Source: DASXTB01 sp036505615 (GTDB lineage: Bacteria; Acidobacteriota; UBA6911; JACQSX01). Taken from it: a DNA stretch of 14,757 nt. The position numbers and the translations under genes were made by a program. Below, one piece after another: positions 9,790-14,757 of this stretch (within the stretch, counting starts at the first letter, position 1; the number at the start of each line of letters is the position of its first letter). The notes beneath the pieces were generated by a model. That model was given only the letters and a program-made list of their open reading frames with translations. It searched no databases and was not told the origin of the DNA. Where the stretch lies: contig DASXTB010000185.1 of the NCBI GenBank assembly GCA_036505615.1, positions 1 through 14,757 on the forward strand, read 5' to 3'.

Positions 9790-10067
9790 ATCCACCTCCA
9801 TCTCACGTGCTTGTATCGTAAGGGACGTTCTTGCTGGGACCTGCTGATATGACGGGCGACAGGATTTTACTGCGGTCGGCCGAGTTTTTCCAGAGGCCTG
9901 GGATTTGGGTAGTAGTGCAACTTAACTCTAGTGAGGTTTGCGCTTGGCCGTTGGCTTGCGCAGCAGGATGCGCTTGATGGCTTGGTGCATACGGCACGTC
10001 TTGGGAGATCCATACGCCACAGAGCCAAAACGCACGAAACGTGACCGAAACACTGAGCAGCGCCGAC
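9790..10067. other. Intergenic region upstream of the DUF1326 gene
   Basis: A 278-base gap. It must hold the promoter and leader of the minus-strand DUF1326 gene, including the GGAGG site at 9795-9799, but I see no convincing -35/-10 pair. A very basic 20-residue frame (9928-9990, minus) lacks a ribosome binding site and is not called. Confidence 0.4.
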
Positions 10068-10199
10068 TTATCTGAATCTCATTAAGAATCGTTTAGACAG
10101 GTTTGCCTTAATCTGGTTCACACTATGCGCCATGAAGCCGACGACATAGAAGACGCCGACGACCAATAGTTCGAGAGGCGGGTTGAACAGAATCTTCAT
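10068..10199 (-). CDS. Possible 43-residue single-pass membrane peptide
   Basis: The predicted product starts MKILFNPPLELLVVGVFYVV and continues GFMAHSVNQIKANLSKRFLMRFR. It has one hydrophobic segment (about residues 9-25) followed by a basic C-terminal tail, as in many bacterial small membrane proteins. A good binding site, GGAGAAGG, ends 8 bases before the ATG. Codon choice is regular (repeated GTC Val, GGC Gly, TTC Phe), unlike the surrounding non-coding DNA. The stop is TAA at 10068-10070. No function can be assigned; it may be real or a chance frame. Confidence 0.45.
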   Translation of the reverse strand: MKILFNPPLELLVVGVFYVVGFMAHSVNQIKANLSKRFLMRFR

Positions 10200-10910
10200 T
10201 TTGTACGCCTTCTCCGCGTAAGCGCGAATCCGCCAAGCAGCTAAATAGCAGCGGGAAACGACATCCTCTCAGTTCCTCGATGCAGGAGCAGGAGATCGTT
10301 CCTCTTGAGGGGCCCCTCTTCCTGTCTATCAAGCTACTCTGGATTCCAGTCCGAGTCTGAGCAATAAAGCACAATCGCACATCGCGCAAGGCGTCACGTT
10401 TCATGCCTTCAATCTCAAGAAAGTGAGCAATATTGCACAGCCTCCAGGCAATAAATCCGGCCCTCGCCCAACCGTGTCCGGTATTAATTGTCTTGTAATA
10501 GTCAGCCTACCGACGTATGTTCGATACCGGACGTTACGATAACCCACCGAACACGCCCTCCGAAATTGTTCTTTTTCGGAGATTGCCAAAATGGAAAAGC
10601 CATACCTTGAGATCACGCTCCAACATGCAGCGCTTACTTTATCATTGCTAGTTCTGAAGCCACGAACAATCCAGAAGCCGGAATAAAGGTCCTGCAAGCT
10701 CAATTTGATAAGCACCTGAAAAAGCAACACAGCTCCGAGGACGCGAGCTAGCCGCTGCATGGGATTCGCGGACGAACAACAATATATCCGAAGTAATACG
10801 ACGCTCTGGTCCGGGTATCATATTTCGTCCTCGTGCCTTCGGGTGTACCGTCCCCCCATAGAATCCCGCAAATAGGCCGAAGTCAGCAATAGCACGGTGA
10901 AAGAGCCTCG
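10200..10910. other. Gene-poor, probably decayed region
   Basis: About 710 bases with no confidently supported gene. It contains a perfect 12-base palindrome GAGGGGCCCCTC (10307-10318), an inverted repeat GTCCGGTAT / ATACCGGAC (10476-10484 and 10524-10532, 39 bases apart) and GGACGAA / TTCGTCC (10770-10776 and 10824-10830). A doubtful minus-strand small membrane frame at 10401-10760 is listed separately. Composition is more mixed than in neighbouring genes, in keeping with decay next to the AraC remnant. Confidence 0.4.
10401..10760 (-). CDS. Doubtful small membrane protein or decayed frame
   Basis: Starts MQRLARVLGAVLLFQVLIKL. The first 60 or so residues look protein-like, with two hydrophobic segments (about 7-22 and 44-62) separated by SGFWIVRGFRTSNDK. 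The rest is rich in R, G and C and looks like random translation, so the original reading frame may have been lost after about residue 62. No ribosome binding site precedes the ATG. I do not recognise a family. Confidence 0.2.
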   Translation of the reverse strand: MQRLARVLGAVLLFQVLIKLSLQDLYSGFWIVRGFRTSNDKVSAACWSVISRYGFSILAISEKEQFRRACSVGYRNVRYRTYVGRLTITRQLIPDTVGRGPDLLPGGCAILLTFLRLKA

Positions 10911-11395
10911 ATGCCGGAATGCGAAATATTTGGCCGTAATCGCAGAACCGGTGAACGTGTACCGTTTGCAAGACGCGATTGGGTCATCGTTTCCAGTTCA
11001 ACCTCTCCTTGGCGTGATTCGTTCAAAGTGGAGCATCACCTCAGACCTGCTTACGAGCAAATGGAGATTACTGTTCCGCAGGCAAATATTCACTTCTACA
11101 GGGATTCAATGAAAGACCCGGCCCTAATCGAGTTGCGGGTCGCGGGAAGTTCCCTTCATACAAGATTGATTCAGCCCGGTGACGTTGGCATCGTGCCCAA
11201 GGGGATGCCTGTATGGGGACGCTTGCTTGGACCTAGCGAGTCGACTTCGTTTCTTCCAGGGACGACTTTCTTGCGAAAGCTGCGGTCGAGTCAATGCCCG
11301 GTGGACGCGTTGACCTTAAAACCCTGCTCCATATTAAAGACCAGAAGATTCTGGGCAAACCAGCGAGGGATACGGGTCACGTGTACAATCCTCAC
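10911..11395 (+). pseudogene. Remnant of an AraC-type regulator (sensor half only)
   Basis: The frame from 10911 encodes a segment typical of the N-terminal cupin-like half of AraC regulators: WRDSFKVEHHLRP, then HTRLIQPGDVGIVPKGMPVW, where PGDVxIxPxGxP is the hallmark. At about 11262-11272 the similarity moves to another frame, which reads LAKAAVESMPGGRVDLKTLL and then HIKDQKI, matching the linker that normally precedes the DNA-binding domain. The similarity stops near 11350. The two helix-turn-helix motifs of AraC proteins are absent, because the next gene starts at 11438. With a frameshift and no DNA-binding half, it cannot work as a classical activator. Boundaries are approximate. Confidence 0.6.
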
Positions 11396-11437
11396 CGTTT
11401 TCGAGTTAAAGGAATATGCGGCGTCGAGGAGCATAAG

Positions 11438-11937
11438 ATGAAAGCGATATTGAAGGGTTTACTGGCTGTGTCATTTCTAGCGGCCCCGCCGAGAACGATT
11501 TCAAAGCCCTTTTCGCGAAGCACTGGCAGATCAGCAAAGAATTTACTCTGGCGGTGGCCGAAGCCATGCCCGCCGAAAGCTACGATTTCAAACCGAATCC
11601 GGAGGAGATGAGCTTCGGCGAGCTCATGATCCACATCGCAAAATCCAACTCGGACGCCTTCGCGGACGTGGCGGGAACCGAAGCGCTGGCTCAACCCTCC
11701 GGCACCGACAAAAAAACGGCCATCAAGTTTCTTACCGATTCCTTCGACAGGTGCGCCAAAGACTTTGCCGCCATGACGCCCGCGCAGTTCAACAAAATGC
11801 TTGATATTGGGGAGGGACGGAAGGCCACGGGGATCGAAGTGCTCTCTTGGGCCTTCACGGACACCGCGCACCACCGCGGCCAGGCGGAAGTCTATCTCCG
11901 AGTGAAGAACATCAAGCCACCCAGATATGTGTTCTAG
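11438..11937 (+). pseudogene. Secreted DinB-family protein, frameshifted in the signal region
   Basis: DinB/YfiT-like four-helix-bundle protein, a family of mostly uncharacterised metal-binding enzymes. The ATG at 11438 has GAGGAG (11426-11431) 6 bases upstream and encodes the signal peptide MKAILKGLLAVSFLAAP. The frame is lost in the CCCC run at 11484-11487. One base later it would continue AENDFKALFAKHWQISKEF, then TLAVAEAMPAESYDFKPNPE and SFGELMIHIAKSNSD, ending in DTAHHRGQAEVYLRVKNIKPPRY, the C-terminal His motif of DinB proteins. A single restored C gives an intact protein of 166 residues, close to the family length. Convergent with the repeat-protein gene (57 bases apart). Either a recent pseudogene or a homopolymer error. 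Confidence 0.8.
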
Positions 11938-11945
11938 CGGGGGAC

Positions 11946-11965
11946 GGGCCACCCGCCCACCCGCC
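11946..11965 (+). repeat. GGGCCACCCGCC repeat motif
   Basis: GGGCCACCCGCC followed by CACCCGCC, in the 57-base gap between convergent genes. It matches the second block of repeats A (1713-1727) and B (2153-2167), but without the hairpin block. Confidence 0.4.
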
Positions 11966-11994
11966 AAAACTTATTCTGACCTCGGTCCCGATCG

Positions 11995-12642
11995 TTAATT
12001 CCTGTCCCGGTCTCGGTCATTTCTTTGGTGCTTGCGGTGCTTCTTGCCCTCCGTCTTTTCTTCTTTTCCCTCCAAGCCCCGCTCCCGGCTCATGAAGGCT
12101 CCGGGGTTCTCTTTCACTTCCTCGCGGACTCGCGGGTGATCCTGAAGGTAGTCCTTCAGTCCAGGGTGCTTTGACAGGTACTGAGGATTATTAATCAGAT
12201 TGGGATTTTGCTTCAGATCCTTCGCGACCGCAGGATGACTGTCTAGAAATTGGTCGAAGCTACCGAGTTCTGCCCTGGTGGTATCGTTATCCGGCTTGTC
12301 CCGATCCGGAGCCTCGGTCCTTTCAAGCCCGCGCTCCCGGTTCATGAAAGCACCAGGGTTTTCCTTCAGTTCTTCACGTACGCGGGGATGATCTCTGAGA
12401 AAGTCCCCCAGCTCGCGGTGCTGTCTAACAAAGCCAGCATCGTTGACTAGCGCCGGGTGCTTCTTCAGGTCGTTTGCGATCTGCGGATGGTTGTCCAAGA
12501 ACTGGTCAAAAGTCCGCAGCTCCTGGCGGGTGGTGTCGTTATCAGCCGTGTTTTGGGCTCTTGCAAATGAGGGAACCGCCATCAAGGCTGCCAAAAACAA
12601 TCCCGCGGCTGCCCAACGCTCCAATTGCTTTATCGTCATCAT
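11995..12642 (-). CDS. Secreted protein with two 84-residue repeats, hypothetical
   Basis: A 215-residue exported protein of unknown function. The ATG at 12642 is chosen because AAGGAGA (12647-12653) lies just upstream; the ATG at 12663 precedes that site. Signal peptide about 1-29, cleaved after ARA. The mature part is two tandem repeats of 84-residue period, starting at DNDTT34-38 and DNDTT118-122. Each runs DNDTTRxELxxFDQFLDxHP, then xDLKxxPxLxN, HxxLxDxLxDHPRVREExKE and NPGAFMxRERGLE. Every unit contains short amphipathic helices punctuated by HP/NP turns, suggesting a helical solenoid or scaffold. The C-terminal tail (about 192-215) is very rich in K, R, D and E and is probably disordered. 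No cysteines in the mature protein. Repeats are diverged at the DNA level, so the duplication is not recent. Confidence 0.85.
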   Translation of the reverse strand: MMTIKQLERWAAAGLFLAALMAVPSFARAQNTADNDTTRQELRTFDQFLDNHPQIANDLKKHPALVNDAGFVRQHRELGDFLRDHPRVREELKENPGAFMNRERGLERTEAPDRDKPDNDTTRAELGSFDQFLDSHPAVAKDLKQNPNLINNPQYLSKHPGLKDYLQDHPRVREEVKENPGAFMSRERGLEGKEEKTEGKKHRKHQRNDRDRDRN

Positions 12643-12835
12643 AGTCTCTCCTTGATTGCGCACTGACGCCTCTGCCCCAAGTTCAGTGGTGAGCCCGAGC
12701 TTTGTATGTATTTAGACGGACAGTAGATGGACGGGGTTGTAAGCGAGAAGTCAGAATTGGCCGAGATCGCGCCGCCCCAGGCACTGCGCCATCCAATTCC
12801 GATTCCGCTGGGTACACGAAGGAAGAATGGGCAAA
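12643..12835. other. Promoter/leader region of the repeat-protein gene
   Basis: A 193-base gap between two minus-strand genes. It contains the AAGGAGA binding site (12647-12653). No convincing -35/-10 pair was found. Confidence 0.35.
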
Positions 12836-13342
12836 TCAGCGACCCAACTTCGGGTGCTGTTTCGGGGACTTGCCGGTGAACAATCCCCAAGCCTCGCGAT
12901 ACCTCTCCCGACGGCGGGACCTGACCCTGATATTTGGATGGAGCCTGATCTTGATATGCGGGGCAAATACTGTCACCGGCAGGACATACCATATTTCTAG
13001 CGGCGGAATGTGCACGACCAGCATATCGATGTCTTCCGCTTTATAGCCGACCTTGCCCTTTCCGTATGCGTTGTGCATCATGTTTACGTGATATCCGCGC
13101 TGTTGGAGCACGGCGGTTGACTTCAGTTGGACCCGCCAGAGGCGGGTTCCCGAATCTACGATGAAGTCGTACATGTCGCTGTCGCCCCAGGGCTTGGCGA
13201 CCAGAAATCCCTGTTCTGTGGCCTTCAATAAGAACGCCGCCTCCGACAATTCTCCACACCGTTTCGGATTCCAGCGTTCGCGTCTGTGCGCCGCGTTCCA
13301 CCCCATCCCGTGGAGCGTGGGTAAGACTATGGATATGCTCAT
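12836..13342 (-). CDS. PD-(D/E)XK nuclease-like protein (group I intron endonuclease type)
   Basis: A 168-residue cytoplasmic protein resembling the PD-(D/E)XK family first described in group-I-intron homing endonucleases. The core is NPKRCGELSEAAFLLKATEQ, then GFLVAKPWGDSDMYDFIVD and RLWRVQLKST. Candidate active-site residues are E34, D59 and the Q72-L-K74 (Q/E-x-K) motif. DIDMLVVHIPPLEIWYVLPV follows as the next core strands, then a basic C-terminal part. No intron or host RNA gene is visible, so this is a free-standing copy, whose role is not known to me. The start is uncertain: ATG 13342 (adjacent to repeat copy D) and ATG 13306 both lack binding sites; family members usually begin close to NPKR, which favours 13306. 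Confidence 0.8.
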   Translation of the reverse strand: MSISIVLPTLHGMGWNAAHRRERWNPKRCGELSEAAFLLKATEQGFLVAKPWGDSDMYDFIVDSGTRLWRVQLKSTAVLQQRGYHVNMMHNAYGKGKVGYKAEDIDMLVVHIPPLEIWYVLPVTVFAPHIKIRLHPNIRVRSRRRERYREAWGLFTGKSPKQHPKLGR

Positions 13343-13350
13343 AATGAAAG

Positions 13351-13387
13351 TTCGCTAACAGCGAAGGATGGGGCACCCTCAGTTTTT
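13351..13387 (+). repeat. Dispersed hairpin repeat, copy D (right half)
   Basis: TTCGCT / AAC / AGCGAA (13351-13365) followed by GGATGGGGCACCCTCA and TTTTT-GTTGGAT. Compared with copies A and B, one T-A stem pair is C-G here, with both sides changed. The left flank TGCCTCCCA is not recognisable. It sits between two minus-strand genes. Confidence 0.7.
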
Positions 13388-13404
13388 GTTGGATCCAGTC
13401 GATC

Positions 13405-14757
13405 CTACGGTTGCACACCTAGCTGCCAGAACAAGAACGAATAAATATCCGTGCCTTCCTCGATTTGTTTGGTGATAGGTTTGCCCGCGCCGTGGCCGGC
13501 TTTGGTTTCGATGCGTAGCAGGATGGGGCGCTCGCGGCTTTGGCCGTTGGCGGCTTCGGCTTGCATCAGGGCAGCCATTTTTTTGGCGTGCATGGGATCG
13601 ACGCGAGTGTCGGTGTCCGCCGTCATGAAAAGGATGGCGGGATATTGTGTGCCCGGTTTCACGTGATGGTAGGGCGAGTAGGCGTAAAGCCAGTCGAACT
13701 GTTTGGAATCCTCGGCAGAGCCGTATTCGGGGATCCATAATTTGGCGATCTGGAAATTCTGATAGCGAAGCATATCCAGCAGCGGGACCTGACATACGAC
13801 GGCGCGGTAAAGGTCAGGACGCTGCGTGAAGGCTGCGCCCACCAGCAGGCCGCCATTGGATCCGCCCTGGATGGCGAGGTGATCCTTGTCGGTGTACTTC
13901 TGCGAGATCAGGAATTCGGCGGCGGAGATGAAATCGTCGAACACGTTCTGCTTTTTCTGCAGCATGCCGGCTTGATGCCAGTCTTCTCCGAACTCGGCGC
14001 CGCCGCGAAGATTGGCCACGGCAAAGATGCCGCCGTGCTCCAGCCAGATATAGCGGCCGCCCACGAAGCTGGGGGTCAGGCTAACGTTGAAGCCGCCGTA
14101 TCCGGTGAGCAGCGTGGGATTGTGGCCGTTGAGTTCCAGTCCTTTTTTGTGGAAGACAAACATGGGAACCTTGGTGCCGTCTTTCGACGTGTACCAGACT
14201 TGGTTGACTTCGTAGGCGGAAGGATCGATGCCGGGGGCGTTTACTTTGTCCCACAAATCAGTTTTGCGGGAAGAAAGATCGAAATGGTAGATGGACGGTG
14301 GAATGGTGAAAGACTGGAAGCCGAAGAAAAGTTCCTGGCGATTCCACTTGCTGCCGGTGCCGGAGACGCTGCCAATGGCAGGTAGCGGGATGTCGGCGAT
14401 GAATTTTCCGTCCAGCTGGAAAAGTTTGAGCAGCGAGCTGGCATTCTTTTCGTACTGGGCGCCGAGTTTCCCACCGACGATGGACGTATTCTGCAACACC
14501 GCGTCGGATTGTGGAACGATTTCCTTCCAGTTTTCACGCTTGGGATTGGAGGCGTCCACCACCAACACGCGAGAACGAGGGGCGTCTTCGTTGGTGGTGA
14601 TGTAGAGCTTGTTCTGGTAGATCTCACCGCTGTATAGGAATTCCTTGCCGCTGGTAATCTCGACCGGCGGAGTGCCGGCTTTCAAATCCTGAAGGTACAT
14701 TTCGCTCTTGGCCCAACCCTGGAAGACGGTAATGAGGAGCCAGCGATCATCGTCGTC
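13405..14757 (-). CDS. Prolyl oligopeptidase family serine peptidase (S9A), 5' end outside window
   Basis: Cleaves short peptides after proline; whether exported is unknown because the N-terminus is missing. The reading frame stays open to the right edge (DRWLLITVFQGWAKSE precedes the Met at 14700), so about 450 residues of a roughly 700-residue protein are visible. The first part is the end of the beta-propeller. The alpha/beta-hydrolase domain begins near WYTSKDGTKVPMFVFHKK (about 14140-14195). The catalytic triad is complete: Ser in QGGSNGG (codon 13858-13860), Asp in ADTDTRVDP (codon 13609-13611) and His in AGHGAGKP (codon 13492-13494). The Arg two residues after the Asp matches the substrate-binding Arg of prolyl oligopeptidase. 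RGGAEFGEDWHQAG is another family signature. The ending LFWQLGVQP is normal. Confidence 0.95.
   Translation of the reverse strand, partial: DDDDRWLLITVFQGWAKSEMYLQDLKAGTPPVEITSGKEFLYSGEIYQNKLYITTNEDAPRSRVLVVDASNPKRENWKEIVPQSDAVLQNTSIVGGKLGAQYEKNASSLLKLFQLDGKFIADIPLPAIGSVSGTGSKWNRQELFFGFQSFTIPPSIYHFDLSSRKTDLWDKVNAPGIDPSAYEVNQVWYTSKDGTKVPMFVFHKKGLELNGHNPTLLTGYGGFNVSLTPSFVGGRYIWLEHGGIFAVANLRGGAEFGEDWHQAGMLQKKQNVFDDFISAAEFLISQKYTDKDHLAIQGGSNGGLLVGAAFTQRPDLYRAVVCQVPLLDMLRYQNFQIAKLWIPEYGSAEDSKQFDWLYAYSPYHHVKPGTQYPAILFMTADTDTRVDPMHAKKMAALMQAEAANGQSRERPILLRIETKAGHGAGKPITKQIEEGTDIYSFLFWQLGVQP

Noticed and set aside
9928..9990. Very basic 20-residue peptide (MHQAIKRILLRKPTAKRKPH)
   Set aside because: Start codon lacks a binding site, and such a short frame is expected by chance. 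It could be the end of a longer decayed gene but nothing upstream supports that.
10123..10404. Minus-strand frame of 93 residues
   Set aside because: It overlaps the better-supported 43-residue frame, lacks a binding site, and its Arg/Ser/Cys-rich product looks random.
11392..11967. Minus-strand frame of 191 residues across the DinB gene
   Set aside because: It overlaps the DinB domain almost fully, including its conserved His motif, and has a G/R/H-rich random-like composition.
12836..13342. Defence island or restriction system around the PD-(D/E)XK protein
   Set aside because: No methyltransferase, helicase or other defence gene is adjacent; neighbours are a secreted repeat protein and a peptidase.

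Overview
This window looks like chromosomal DNA of a GC-moderate Gram-negative bacterium, most likely an Acidobacteriota (Terriglobia-type) genome. That placement is inference from the protein set: a divergent membrane pyrophosphatase, small secreted coiled-coil proteins, a secreted DinB protein, a secreted DUF1326 protein, a group-I-intron-type PD-(D/E)XK protein, and many intergenic hairpin repeats. No rRNA, tRNA, CRISPR array, transposase or phage gene is visible.

Layout. Transcription termination factor Rho (50-1300, +) is complete. A repeat-rich spacer follows, then a small membrane protein (1783-2055), another repeat copy, and a frameshifted HEAGH membrane metalloprotease-like gene (2251-2848). 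The central block is a probable + strand transcription unit: an 817-residue membrane-bound pyrophosphatase (3074-5527), a secreted M20D-type amidohydrolase (5563-6879), and a frameshifted YdjM-like membrane protein (6937-7592). Convergent to it is a small secreted coiled-coil protein (7595-7948, -). That gene diverges from a small MscS-type mechanosensitive channel (8041-8943, +), and two TATAAT boxes sit back to back between them. A DUF1326 secreted Cys-rich protein (9100-9789, -) ends in a clear intrinsic terminator.

The stretch 9790-11400 is gene-poor and decayed. It holds a possible 43-residue membrane peptide (10068-10199, -), a doubtful small membrane ORF, and the frameshifted, truncated sensor half of an AraC-type regulator. 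A frameshifted secreted DinB-family gene (11438-11937, +) follows. The right end is all - strand: a two-repeat secreted protein (11995-12642), a PD-(D/E)XK nuclease-like protein (12836-13342), and the C-terminal part of an S9A prolyl oligopeptidase (13405 to the window edge).

The main points of interest are: (i) a dispersed imperfect-hairpin repeat, four copies all in one orientation, with paired base changes across the stem; (ii) a pyrophosphatase that keeps its catalytic Asp motifs but appears to lack the K and E of D(X)7KXE and the usual gate Glu, and carries a signal-peptide-like N-terminus; (iii) three frameshifts confined to small accessory genes while about 8.6 kb of larger genes is intact; (iv) a small protein built from two 84-residue repeats. 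I see no convincing defence system or mobile island.
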